Assembly: GCA_964454445.1 (NCBI GenBank)
Contig: CAYVTD010000024.1
Location: 1 to 50,407 of the forward strand
Reading direction: 5' to 3'
Source: CAYVTD01 sp964454445
GTDB taxonomy: Bacteria; Bacteroidota; Ignavibacteria; Kapaibacteriales; UBA2268
DNA: 50,407 nucleotides
Shown here: piece by piece, positions 1-8,021 of the stretch
How the letters are laid out: every line of letters starts with the position of its first letter
Numbering within the stretch: the first letter of the stretch is position 1
The notes under the pieces: generated by a model
Seen by the model: the letters and a program-made list of their open reading frames with translations, nothing else
Databases searched by the model: none
What the model was told of the DNA's origin: nothing
Program-made: the position numbers and the translations under genes

Positions 1-50
1 ATGTCTGTATAACTTTTGTTGCTAAAAAGGAGGGATATGAGGAATGATTT

Positions 51-323
51 TTATAAAAAAAATTTAAAATCAGGAAAAAAATATTCTATCTTGCCGTTTT
101 CATCAAAATTATGCCAAGTATTGGTAGAGTAGGCAATCAAATGAGCTACGCAGTTGCTGCAATAAGGAATTTTTAAATAACCTTTGGGAATGAACTAATT
201 GGTATCGGTTATTATTTTATCAAACGAAGTATAGTGTTTTGAGTCGGCTGTTGCACCGCAACAAGCACATTTATCTGGGAAAGTCAGTTCTTTATCTGTT
301 ACTTGTACTTGGTAATCTGGCAT
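51..323 (-). pseudogene. Small Cys-rich zinc-ribbon-like protein, interrupted by an in-frame amber codon
   Basis: Reading from an ATG at 323, the frame encodes 42 residues and then meets TAG at 195-197. The same frame continues without a shift for 47 more residues to TAA at 51-53. The first part has a CACCG motif and the second a YCSNC motif followed by VAHL, so the two CxxC pairs expected of one zinc ribbon fall on opposite sides of the stop. This suggests one gene of about 90 codons inactivated by a nonsense change, or a sequencing error. I do not recognise the family. It lies just downstream of tRNA-Val on the same strand. Both halves are too short to stand out as ORFs on their own. Confidence 0.5.
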
Positions 324-389
324 AAGAATTTCTCAAAAAAATGGATATGCAGATTATTTTTCTGGGCAATTGATTGAATAATTTTTATG

Positions 390-464
390 TGGGCTCTACT
401 TGATTTGAACAAGCGACCTCTTCCGTGTCAAGGAAGCGCTCTAGACCAGCTGAGCTAAGAGCCC
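390..464 (-). tRNA. tRNA-Val (GAC)
   Basis: The reverse complement folds as a full cloverleaf: the 7-bp acceptor stem GGGCTCT/AGAGCCC closes perfectly, the anticodon stem is CTTCC/GGAAG with loop TTGACAC giving anticodon GAC, and the T arm carries TTCAAAT. The CCA end is not encoded. The gene lies between frr and the broken Cys-rich gene. I saw no copy of its 3' end elsewhere in the window that would mark an integration site. Confidence 0.93.
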
Positions 465-537
465 TCGAAAAGAATTACAAATTTAAAAAAGTTTTTAGAA
501 TTTTCAAAGGATTATTTCAAATAAACACTAAAAATTC

Positions 538-1089
538 TTAATCCATCAATTCTTTTTCCTTTGTCTCTACTAATTTATCAATATCTTTAATAGAAGAATC
601 GGTTTTTTTCTGGATTTCATCGGTGCCGCGTTTCAAGTCGTCTTCTGAAATTTCTTTTGCCTTTTCCATTTTTTTAAGCATATCTATGGCATCACGGCGC
701 AAATTGCGGACAGCAACTCTTGTCTCTTCAGCATATTTCTTACACAGTTTGACCATTTCCTTGCGGCGTTCTTCAGTAAGTGGTGGAACAGAAATACGTA
801 TGACAGTACCATCGCTATGTGGATTAAAGCCAAGGTCAGCAGCTTGAATTGCCTTTTCTATTGTTGATATTGAATTTCTATCCCAAGGTTGAATTACTAT
901 TGTGCGGGCATCAGGAACGCTGATAGTAGCCATTTGCGACAGTTCGGTCTGCTGTCCGTAGTAATCAGCTCTTACTTTTTCGACTAATGAAGATGATGCC
1001 CTGCCGGTGCGAACACCAGCCAATTGCGACTTAAAATAATCGATAGATTTGCCCATATTCTTGCGGGTTTCGTCAAATACCTGTTTCAT
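538..1089 (-). CDS. frr: Ribosome recycling factor
   Basis: Ribosome recycling factor splits post-termination 70S complexes together with EF-G in the cytoplasm. The protein shows the family's N-terminal helix with the RTGRAS motif, the DARTIVIQPWD segment of the second domain, and the C-terminal helix ending in KEKELMD. I chose the ATG at 1089 (183 residues) because it places RTGRAS about 27 residues from the N-terminus, as in E. coli RRF, whose length is about 185. A TTG at 1113 would add eight residues. The gene is transcribed toward tRNA-Val. pyrH, a frequent neighbour, is not present here. Confidence 0.95.
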   Translation of the reverse strand: MKQVFDETRKNMGKSIDYFKSQLAGVRTGRASSSLVEKVRADYYGQQTELSQMATISVPDARTIVIQPWDRNSISTIEKAIQAADLGFNPHSDGTVIRISVPPLTEERRKEMVKLCKKYAEETRVAVRNLRRDAIDMLKKMEKAKEISEDDLKRGTDEIQKKTDSSIKDIDKLVETKEKELMD

Positions 1090-1441
1090 CTCTTTGCTTG
1101 ACTTGTTAAACAAATTATTTTTCAGATTTCAAAAATATAAATACTGCTTTTAATATTATAGTGAAGTATATATCAGGATTTCATTGTATAAAACGACATT
1201 TTCTCAATATTACATATATGCGGGTTAATAGAATTTTTCCAGTATTTATCCAATTTCAAAGGAATAAATCAAGAGTATTTAATGCACACATATATTCTAA
1301 ATAATAGAAATAAGTATTTAGTTGTTATTAAACAAATTTTTAGAAAATAAAAAATTAGTTGTTTGCTTTACATTTTATTGTTATATTGTCTAAACAAACA
1401 AAGTAAAAAACGAAAATTTAATATAAAAAACAGGAAAAAAT
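1090..1441. promoter_or_regulatory. Divergent intergenic region with an inverted repeat before the DtxR-type gene
   Basis: This AT-rich spacer separates frr from the metalloregulator gene and must hold both promoters. It contains TTGTTTG at 1359-1365 and its exact reverse complement CAAACAA at 1395-1401, with TATATTGT between them. The second arm lies about 40 bases before the ATG at 1442, a plausible place for a regulator to act on its own promoter. Binding is inference only. An AGGA ribosome binding site precedes the ATG. Confidence 0.35.
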
Positions 1442-2092
1442 ATGCTAAGTCAAGCAGTACAGGATTATTTAAAAACTATCTATAAATTACAAGAGCACGG
1501 CTTGGTATCGACAACCGAAATAGCCAAAGAAATGGACGTATCTGGCGCTTCGGTAACGGGGATGCTAAAGCGTTTGGCTAGTATGGCTCTTGTCGATTAC
1601 AATTCATATAAGGGGGTGAAATTAACCGAGGCTGGAGAAAAGATTGCCCTCGAAATAATTCGCCATCATCGCCTTTTAGAGCTTTATTTAAAGGAAATAA
1701 TGGGTTTCTCTCTCGATAAGGTTCACGAAGAAGCTTGTCGTCTCGAGCATTATATTTCAGAAGAATTTAGTGAAAAAATCAACGAGATGCTTGGTTATCC
1801 TGAGTTTGATCCCCATGGGCATCCTATTCCATCAAAAAACGGGAAAATGCCCAAGGAAGACTATCTGCCGCTTACAGAAATTAATGCAGGTACAAAAGTC
1901 GAGATTAAATTATTAATCGACTCAGACACTGAGTTGCTTGGCTATCTTGAAGAAAAAGGCTTGCTTCCGAACACAGAGCTCAAAATCATTGAAAAACAAC
2001 CCTTTAGCGGTCCTCTCACCATAGTTTTCAACGACAAAAAAGAAATCATCGGACACGAAGTTGCCAAGAATATTTATGTGCAAGAAATATGA
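1442..2092 (+). CDS. DtxR/MntR-family metal-dependent transcriptional regulator
   Basis: 216 residues in the three-part layout of the full-length DtxR family. An N-terminal winged helix (about 1-65, with the typical opening of a 'YLKTIYKL' helix and 'EIAKEMDVSGASVTGMLKRL') is followed by a dimerization and metal-binding helical domain (about 66-140, 'EEACRLEHYIS' and 'HPIPSKNG') and a C-terminal FeoA/SH3-like domain (about 145-216). Members repress Fe or Mn uptake genes when loaded with metal. Which metal is used here cannot be told by eye. No transporter gene is adjacent. The gene converges with the response-regulator gene 8 bases downstream, which is the last gene of the iron-rich sulfur island, so a link to iron supply for that island is possible but unproven. 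Confidence 0.88.
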   Translation: MLSQAVQDYLKTIYKLQEHGLVSTTEIAKEMDVSGASVTGMLKRLASMALVDYNSYKGVKLTEAGEKIALEIIRHHRLLELYLKEIMGFSLDKVHEEACRLEHYISEEFSEKINEMLGYPEFDPHGHPIPSKNGKMPKEDYLPLTEINAGTKVEIKLLIDSDTELLGYLEEKGLLPNTELKIIEKQPFSGPLTIVFNDKKEIIGHEVAKNIYVQEI

Positions 2093-2100
2093 AAAAAAAT

Positions 2101-2490
2101 CTATTGAATATTCAATAATCTATTAACGGCTTCGAGCAATTTCTCCCTGTCTATTGGCTTTTCAAAATATGCTGGCGGCGGCTCGACTTGTTTGCGGGAT
2201 TCAATGAATTTTTTAAACTCCAGAGTAACGCCTGTAATGATAATAATAGGAATATTTTTTGTTGATTCATCTTCACCCAGATTGCGATAACAACGAACTC
2301 CTGATTCTTTTGGCATTGTAATGTCAAGAGTTATAAGATCTGGCTTTCCTGCTTTAGCTTTTTCAAACGCTTCTTTACCGTTTTCTGCAGTTATTGTTTC
2401 AAAGCCATTATCCTCAAGAAATGTAACTAGATAGGTAGATACATCAGGTTCGTCATCAACAACTAGAATCTTTTTTTTATTGTTAGACAT
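2101..2490 (-). CDS. Single-domain response regulator (REC only)
   Basis: 129 residues, essentially one receiver domain. The acidic pair is in 'VVDDEPD', the phosphoacceptor Asp lies in 'LITLDITMP', the conserved Thr in 'IIIITG', and the Lys in 'YFEKPID'. No DNA-binding or enzymatic output domain follows. It is the last gene of the run dsrM, dsrK, kinase, REC, REC, all on one strand with small gaps. It therefore probably receives phosphate from the upstream kinase and acts by protein contact or as a phosphate sink. It shares the 'LD..MPK.SGV' signature with its neighbour, so a tandem duplication is likely. Confidence 0.9.
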   Translation of the reverse strand: MSNNKKKILVVDDEPDVSTYLVTFLEDNGFETITAENGKEAFEKAKAGKPDLITLDITMPKESGVRCYRNLGEDESTKNIPIIIITGVTLEFKKFIESRKQVEPPPAYFEKPIDREKLLEAVNRLLNIQ

Positions 2491-2516
2491 TTATTATCCT
2501 TTATAAAAATTTCAAA

Positions 2517-3038
2517 TTATTTCTTCTTTAATAACTCTAATGCCTTTTTCAAATCTTCCGGATCTGCCTGGCTCAAACTTTTGGCAACTTCTTCCCTAAG
2601 AGAATCAGTATTTTCATCACTTTCAAATTGGAAGCCATCGGGGACTTGAACTCCGAGCATACCACAAATAGTCGAAACATATTTGTTTGGCTTCACCGGT
2701 TTTTCGAGATAGACGCCAATTCCCTGCATTGTAAGCTTGTCTAAATCTGGTTTGCCGAGGTCGTCGTGGGCATGCCCTGTAACTATAAGAATTGGAATCT
2801 TAGATAACTCTTTGTTCTTCTTCATTTCATAATGAAATTTCACTCCAGAATGTTTTGGCATAACCAAATCGAGCGAAACAAGATCGGGCTTCATCGATTG
2901 GACTTTTTCGAGGGCGTCCAAGCCATCAATGGCTGTAAAAACTGTAAAACCGGCATCTTCGAGCGCCGTCTGTAAATAATTGCGAACGTCTTCCTCGTCA
3001 TCGACTACAAGAACTTTTTTGTTTAAATTGTCTGACAT
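2517..3038 (-). CDS. Response regulator, receiver domain with short C-terminal tail
   Basis: The receiver domain covers about residues 8-130 ('VVDDEED' acidic pocket, 'LVSLDLVMP' phosphoacceptor, 'ILIVTGH', 'YLEKPVK'), followed by about 40 charged residues with 'SLSQADPEDLKKALELLKKK', probably a helix. No known output domain is seen. An upstream ATG at 3053 overlaps the kinase stop codon as ATGA. The ATG at 3038 is preceded by AAAGG at good spacing, so I take it as the start (173 residues). Translational coupling to the kinase gene and shared orientation make it the likely partner of that kinase. Confidence 0.88.
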   Translation of the reverse strand: MSDNLNKKVLVVDDEEDVRNYLQTALEDAGFTVFTAIDGLDALEKVQSMKPDLVSLDLVMPKHSGVKFHYEMKKNKELSKIPILIVTGHAHDDLGKPDLDKLTMQGIGVYLEKPVKPNKYVSTICGMLGVQVPDGFQFESDENTDSLREEVAKSLSQADPEDLKKALELLKKK

Positions 3039-3049
3039 TTTTTTACCTT

Positions 3050-4894
3050 TCATATTTTATTAGAACTTTTTAATGATTCGTCCATTATTAGGTAAAGTCT
3101 TTCGCGTGGGAATCTTATTGTAAAAGTTGAGCCTTTATCTAATTCGGTTGTAACCGTAATTTTTCCACCGTGTTCTTGAACAATTTTTCTTGTTGTTAAA
3201 AGTCCCAGACCGGTCCCTTTTCCGCCTTTGGTTGTGAAAAATGTTGTAAAAATCTTCTGGCTTATTTCCGAATCCATACCAATGCCGTTGTCTTCCACCT
3301 CAAAAGAAAGAATATTTGCAGAATCTTTCGTCCGAATGATCACTCTTCCTGCTCCGTCTTCGCGTAAAGTAGCTGCATCAATGGCATTTGATAAAAGATT
3401 AGTTAGGCATGCTTCGATGCCGTCGGGATCTAGTGGAGCTTCCTTCATGTATTGCTCGAGTTCTGCTAGAAGCTCGACTCCTTGCTTTGCTGCAGAAGCT
3501 CGATAAAGCTCGACAATGCTTTCCACAAGAGAATTAGGATCGATGATTCTAAGCACGGGCAAGCGTCCTTTGGAAAAACTCAAGAAGTTCTTTATTAATG
3601 CAGTTGTTTTATCGAAATTCTTTTGCAGGATAGCCCATCCTTTGAAAATCCGCTCTGCATCGCTTTTTTTCAAGCCGGTGTCAACCATGTAAATGCCGCC
3701 TTCCAAGCCCATAAGCATATTTTTAATAGTATGAGCAAGTCCGGCAACTGTTTGTCCGACAGCCGCGAGACGCTCGGCATCTATTTGTTCTTTTTCGAGT
3801 TTTTTCAATGGTCGAAGGTCTTCGATAAATGCTGCTCTGCCGAGGACATTATTTCCACTTCTTAATTCAACGGCATTAAATCGGACAGGTATCTTGTTCC
3901 CCTTTGCTGTAGTTAAATCAACATCCCGCAATTTTGCAATCGAACCACTTGCATCAGCTTCATGATAGAATTCATTTGGCAACATTTTTTTATTTTGCTC
4001 TACTCCGGGCTTTTTTTGCGACTTCCATTCGAGAATTTCTTTGGCTATTGGGTTAAGTATTTCGGTTTTGCCTTTATTATTGAGAGCAATAATGCCATCA
4101 GTGGAATTTTCAATCAAAGTAGCGTAAAAATCGTGTGCTTGTTTTAGCTGTTTTTGTAAATTTGTTACTTCGGTTATATCCGTAGCAATTTCGATAACAA
4201 GCACGGGATTACCTTCATCGTCAAGCGACAAAGGAGTAGTATTTACAATATAATATGTCTCGTCTCCCGATTGCGAAAGCCCTACTTGAGTATAAACATG
4301 GTCTTGTCCGTCTTTGAAGGTCAATTCTGCCGGACAATTCTTACACTTCGTTTTCTTTTTCTTATAAATCTCGAAACACTTATGTCTACTGATATCGCCA
4401 AATGTATCTCTAAACTTCTTATTAGCTCTAATAATATTAAAATCCTTGTCAATGACAGTAATAAAGCTCGGCACTCGCTCGAATAAAATATTATATTCGC
4501 GTTGGTAGCGAGATACAGCTGTTATATCCATCGACATTTCGACAATATATTTAACCTTGCCATTGCTGTCTTTCAATGGTGCTAAATGCACTACGTAAGA
4601 GCAAAGCTTGCCGTAGCGGTCAATTCCGGATTCATTTGAAACAGCGACCTTGCCCGTAGCTAGGACGTCGGCAATTTTGCAATTCAAACAAGGATTTTTT
4701 CGCTTCTTGCAAGCAATGAAGCACTGTATATTATGCCAATCACCGAAATATTCCTCAAAATTTTTATTTGCAGTTATGATATTAAATCTCCTGTCGATAA
4801 CGCAAACATTAAAAGGAACAAGCTCGAAGAACTCTCTTCCGAGTGTTTCAGCTAGATCATCGGGAATAATATTTCGTGTTTTAATCCAATTCAT
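3050..4894 (-). CDS. PAS-PAS-PAS sensor histidine kinase with two Cys-rich PAS modules
   Basis: 614 residues with no membrane segment, so probably cytoplasmic. Three PAS domains (about 20-125, 135-245, 255-365) precede a HisKA domain (His388 in 'AHTIKNMLMGLEGG') and an HATPase_c domain with N box 'NLLSNAIDAA', G1 'DNGIGMD' and G2 'GKGTGLGL'. The first two PAS domains carry the same pattern C-x10-C-x2-C (Cys58/69/72, with an extra Cys62; and Cys173/184/187), which fits metal or Fe-S binding or a thiol switch. The H-box wording resembles kinases I associate with Desulfobacterota (memory, not a search). The start lies 3 bases after the dsrK stop and the gene overlaps the next response regulator, so it is likely co-expressed with dsrMK and may sense the redox or sulfur state. 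Confidence 0.92.
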   Translation of the reverse strand: MNWIKTRNIIPDDLAETLGREFFELVPFNVCVIDRRFNIITANKNFEEYFGDWHNIQCFIACKKRKNPCLNCKIADVLATGKVAVSNESGIDRYGKLCSYVVHLAPLKDSNGKVKYIVEMSMDITAVSRYQREYNILFERVPSFITVIDKDFNIIRANKKFRDTFGDISRHKCFEIYKKKKTKCKNCPAELTFKDGQDHVYTQVGLSQSGDETYYIVNTTPLSLDDEGNPVLVIEIATDITEVTNLQKQLKQAHDFYATLIENSTDGIIALNNKGKTEILNPIAKEILEWKSQKKPGVEQNKKMLPNEFYHEADASGSIAKLRDVDLTTAKGNKIPVRFNAVELRSGNNVLGRAAFIEDLRPLKKLEKEQIDAERLAAVGQTVAGLAHTIKNMLMGLEGGIYMVDTGLKKSDAERIFKGWAILQKNFDKTTALIKNFLSFSKGRLPVLRIIDPNSLVESIVELYRASAAKQGVELLAELEQYMKEAPLDPDGIEACLTNLLSNAIDAATLREDGAGRVIIRTKDSANILSFEVEDNGIGMDSEISQKIFTTFFTTKGGKGTGLGLLTTRKIVQEHGGKITVTTELDKGSTFTIRFPRERLYLIMDESLKSSNKI

Positions 4895-4897
4895 GTA

Positions 4898-6505
4898 TCA
4901 CATCATTTCAAAATCAATAAATCCAGGCTTAACATCAACCATTGCATTAACGATCAATTCCACCAAACCACCATAATAAATACCTGATTTTTCTGTAGCT
5001 CCGAAGAAATCGAGCATATCGCGAAACTGCCCTTTGCAATTGGAGCAAGGAGCACAAATATATTTTGGTGTTTCCGGGCTTGGATCGACATCTGCAAAGG
5101 CATCTAATACCTGTTTAAATTTCCTTCTTCCATTAATCTGGAGACGCCAATCTGAAAAATTATTTCCTGACATAATGGCAAAACCACTCCCACCACCACA
5201 GCAATAATTTCTTACCCCGTGGGGTGCCATTTCCCTGAATTGTGGACAAAGATAACGCAAAATTCTTCTTTGCGGCTCGACAACGCCCATAGCTCTTGTT
5301 AAATTGCAAGGATCGTGTAAAGTAACCGGGAAATTGTTGCGCGACGGATCAAACTTTATTTTTCCACTAAAAACAATTTCTTCGAGTAAAGTCATAGCTG
5401 CCTCGCGCGGAACACCTCCTGCAATAATCCTGTCGGCGATGACACCAAGTGCCTTACTCTCGTGTCCACACTCACCCATTACAAATTTCTTTACTTTTAA
5501 TTTAGAGGCAATCTCAAAATGAGTTAATGCAATCCTTGCAAGTTGGACATCATCGTAAAAAAGCCCATAGTTTACACCATCGTAACCGGCTATATCGCTT
5601 GATAAAGTCCAGGAAATGCCTGCTGCATCAAATATCAATGCGAAACAGCCTGGATTGTCGGGCCAAGCCAATATTTCACCTGCATTGTGCAACAACAACA
5701 CATCAGCACCAACGACATCCCATTTCGACTTCACTTCGATACCTGTTCTATCGGTCATATCTTCGTCGATGAACTCCATATTATCTTTTACAACCAAGGA
5801 GTTCATTCCCGTCGAAGAACCTATTTCCAATTGCTGAACTGTTCCTTTTTCGTGTAGTTCTTTCGGAGCCCAGCCAAGCTCCATACTGTACATTTTTCGC
5901 AATTCGTGTGTAATTAATCCATTGTCCACTCCAATTGGACAACTTTGGGCGCAACGCCTGCATAAAGTACACCTGTAAACAAGCTCGAACAGACGCGAAA
6001 CAAGCGTGTAATTTACTTCGATGTCATTATTTTGAAACTTTCTCAACAAAGGATGTACGTTTTTAACATATTTGAAATACAAGCGGCGTAGAATCTCCGC
6101 TCGAAATGTTGGACGATAAATTTCCTTGTGTCCGCTTGCTTCATACATAGGGCAATCATTGTTGCAGGTTTGGCAACGTGCACAATGCTCCATGGAAAGC
6201 GTTAGGGGCATCAAAAAAGTCCAATTATTGTTTACTGTAAAAAGTTTTTTTACCCCGCTTATAAATTTTTCGACAATTTGATGCTCCTCTTCTTTTGAAG
6301 CTGGCTTTGGAATGCCGACAGCAATAACGCCGTCTAAACTGCCATCAAAAATCTGGCGGGCGCTTTCCTTGAGTTTCTGAATACCAGGTAGTTCATCTAT
6401 TTTATCGTAAGGAGCAGGTAATGGTAGTAAATCTTCCTTTTTTATATCAGCAAGCTGTTCTATGTCAGGATTACTTATGTCGGTTACTTTTATTTCTCTA
6501 AACAT
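4898..6505 (-). CDS. dsrK: DsrK, HdrD-like catalytic subunit of the DsrMK menaquinol:DsrC-trisulfide oxidoreductase
   Basis: 535 residues. Two [4Fe-4S] motifs are visible: Cys108/111/114/118 (C-x2-C-x2-C-x3-C) and Cys179/182/185/189. The C-terminal half has the HdrD/HdrB-type cysteine-rich (CCG) domain: 'LHDPCNLTR', 'NYCCGGGSGF' and 'CAPCSNCKG', which in relatives binds a non-cubane [4Fe-4S] site for disulfide chemistry. It is peripheral on the cytoplasmic face and is thought to reduce the DsrC trisulfide with electrons from DsrM. The ATG overlaps the dsrM stop by one base (TAATG), with AAAGGAG inside the end of dsrM. dsrJ, dsrO and dsrP are absent, so this is the two-subunit DsrMK form. Confidence 0.95.
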   Translation of the reverse strand: MFREIKVTDISNPDIEQLADIKKEDLLPLPAPYDKIDELPGIQKLKESARQIFDGSLDGVIAVGIPKPASKEEEHQIVEKFISGVKKLFTVNNNWTFLMPLTLSMEHCARCQTCNNDCPMYEASGHKEIYRPTFRAEILRRLYFKYVKNVHPLLRKFQNNDIEVNYTLVSRLFELVYRCTLCRRCAQSCPIGVDNGLITHELRKMYSMELGWAPKELHEKGTVQQLEIGSSTGMNSLVVKDNMEFIDEDMTDRTGIEVKSKWDVVGADVLLLHNAGEILAWPDNPGCFALIFDAAGISWTLSSDIAGYDGVNYGLFYDDVQLARIALTHFEIASKLKVKKFVMGECGHESKALGVIADRIIAGGVPREAAMTLLEEIVFSGKIKFDPSRNNFPVTLHDPCNLTRAMGVVEPQRRILRYLCPQFREMAPHGVRNYCCGGGSGFAIMSGNNFSDWRLQINGRRKFKQVLDAFADVDPSPETPKYICAPCSNCKGQFRDMLDFFGATEKSGIYYGGLVELIVNAMVDVKPGFIDFEMM

Positions 6506-7434
6506 TATTTTTTCTCCTTTAATGGATTAGAAGATGCGATTGCTATCCAATTCTTATTACCGTCTGCTCCGATATGTGGCGCAGCCCAGGTAACGGGTTG
6601 ATTCAGATACTTGGCTACTTTTGTAGCAATATCGCCACCGGCAACATTTGGTTTGTCTTCCCATCTAATTTTATGATATGTGAAGTATTTTGTAAAGAAA
6701 TGTGTCATGTGTGTAAAAGGTAAATATATTACAAAAAGTAGAGATATAATTATATGCCAATAGGCTATGGCTGGCAGTTCGACTGAAGTAAAAGTAAATA
6801 ATCCGGCATAAAAAGCTGTTATACCTTCAACAAAATGCCCCGGCTGCATTAACCAGAGAAAAACTGTAAAATAAATTGCTCCTATCAACACAATATTAAA
6901 GTAATGGCTGGGAGTGCTATACAAACGAAGGTTTTTATCGACTATCCTTACAATCAACAATCGTATTGCCCCTAACAAACCAACAATGGCTCCAGACCAT
7001 GCAATTATGCTAATAACATAATAAAGTAATATAGCAAAACCGCCGGCTTGTGCTGTTATTGGCAAACCAGACATGGTCATAATACCGCCAAGCAAGGCGA
7101 AAACAATATTTGCTGAAAACAAATACAAAGCCAAATGGAATGGATACGAACCGATCCACAAAGCTCTGTTGTGGTCCCACACCCCTTTGAGAAAAACAAT
7201 TTCCGGAAACATTACTTTAATCTCGCCAAGATGGTCTTTTTCTTGTTTCTTCTCCCACCAATCCACTTCTTCAAGTCGAGAACCACCATAATGAGCCCTG
7301 CCTTTTTCGTGCGGTACTGGATAAAGTTCCCACCTAAGATGGATAGGTGCTGAGGCTATGCGCACAATACGTTGGATTACTGCAACAAAAAAAATTATTA
7401 CACTTAGTATTAGAAAAATATATAGGAAAACCAT
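6505..7434 (-). CDS. dsrM: DsrM, membrane cytochrome b subunit of DsrMK
   Basis: 309 residues with an N-terminal membrane anchor ('FLYIFLILSVIIFFVAVI'), a short charged loop, and then about five hydrophobic helices typical of the HdrE/NarI-like b-type cytochrome family. Candidate haem ligands are His residues in 'YPFHLALYLF', 'SHYFNIVLIG', 'YWHIIISLL' and 'FTHMTHFFTKYF'. It takes electrons from menaquinol and passes them to DsrK. A terminator after dsrC lies between this gene and dsrC, so dsrMK and the signalling genes behind it probably form their own transcript or depend on readthrough. Spacer 7435-7601 is AT-rich and should hold the promoter. Confidence 0.93.
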   Translation of the reverse strand: MVFLYIFLILSVIIFFVAVIQRIVRIASAPIHLRWELYPVPHEKGRAHYGGSRLEEVDWWEKKQEKDHLGEIKVMFPEIVFLKGVWDHNRALWIGSYPFHLALYLFSANIVFALLGGIMTMSGLPITAQAGGFAILLYYVISIIAWSGAIVGLLGAIRLLIVRIVDKNLRLYSTPSHYFNIVLIGAIYFTVFLWLMQPGHFVEGITAFYAGLFTFTSVELPAIAYWHIIISLLFVIYLPFTHMTHFFTKYFTYHKIRWEDKPNVAGGDIATKVAKYLNQPVTWAAPHIGADGNKNWIAIASSNPLKEKK

Positions 7435-7601
7435 CGATTAACCCTTTTTAAATTATTAATAAACTCATTTCTATCTTTAATAAAGAATCTATCAAAACAG
7501 TGCAAACCCTTTATTAAAAATAGGATAATCCAATACTATTTTAATAAAAAATTCTTTTAAAATTCAAATTAACATTAAATAATATTCATTATAATTTGGT
7601 T

Positions 7602-7636
7602 AAAAAAAGGATCTGTGTTACCAGCACAGACCCTTT
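7602..7636 (-). terminator. Rho-independent terminator after dsrC
   Basis: On the minus strand AAAGGGTCTGTG and CACAGATCCTTT form a 12-bp stem with a single G-U pair around the 7-base loop CTGGTAA, followed by more T residues for a run of seven. It begins 16 bases downstream of the dsrC stop and separates the dsrC transcript from dsrMK. Confidence 0.85.
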
Positions 7637-7651
7637 AATAATACTTACAAA

Positions 7652-7969
7652 TTAGACGCAACCAGTAGGCTTAGCCAAGCCCGCCACCTTGCAAGCACCC
7701 TTCGCAGGTCCGGAAGGAAACAGTTCGTAAACCTTTTTCAATGGGAAACCTGTTTCCTTGCATAGCTTGCGAATCATTGGGGCTATGCCGTATTGTTTGA
7801 AATAATCGCGAAGATAATGGATTAATTTCCAATGCTCGTCGGTTAATTCAGTTACATCTTCAGTGGAAGCCAAGGCATAAGCAACTTCTTCGTTCCACTC
7901 ATCTGGATTTTCCATAAATCCGTCTTCATCGACCTGAATCTTAACTTTTCCATATTCAAATAATGGCAT
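7652..7969 (-). CDS. dsrC: DsrC, sulfur-carrier substrate protein of dissimilatory sulfite reductase
   Basis: 105 residues, the usual DsrC length. The C-terminal arm reads 'GACKVAGLAKPTGCV': Cys93 (CysB) and the penultimate Cys104 (CysA) are both present at the canonical spacing of 11, so it is a true DsrC and not a TusE- or RspA-like variant. In the cycle DsrC carries sulfite-derived sulfur as a trisulfide between its two cysteines, releases sulfide and is recharged by DsrMK. A further Cys70 is in 'RKLCKETGFP'. A strong AAGGAG site precedes the ATG. It closes the long operon from the zinc-ribbon gene and is followed by a terminator, consistent with the high expression usual for dsrC. Confidence 0.97.
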   Translation of the reverse strand: MPLFEYGKVKIQVDEDGFMENPDEWNEEVAYALASTEDVTELTDEHWKLIHYLRDYFKQYGIAPMIRKLCKETGFPLKKVYELFPSGPAKGACKVAGLAKPTGCV

Positions 7970-8021
7970 CGAAACACTCCTTAAAAATTTAAAAATAATG
8001 AATTAGGGCATATATAAAATA

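Noticed and set aside
38..50. A gene start at the left edge (ATG at position 1)
   Set aside because: It stops after a few codons and has no support.
390..464. tRNA-Val as integration site of the sulfur island
   Set aside because: I found no repeat of the tRNA 3' end at the far side and no integrase gene; frr and the DtxR gene lie between.
2095..2115. Palindrome TTGAATATTCAA as terminator between the convergent DtxR and response-regulator genes
   Set aside because: It lies within the last codons of the response regulator, is AT-only and has no T tract after it.
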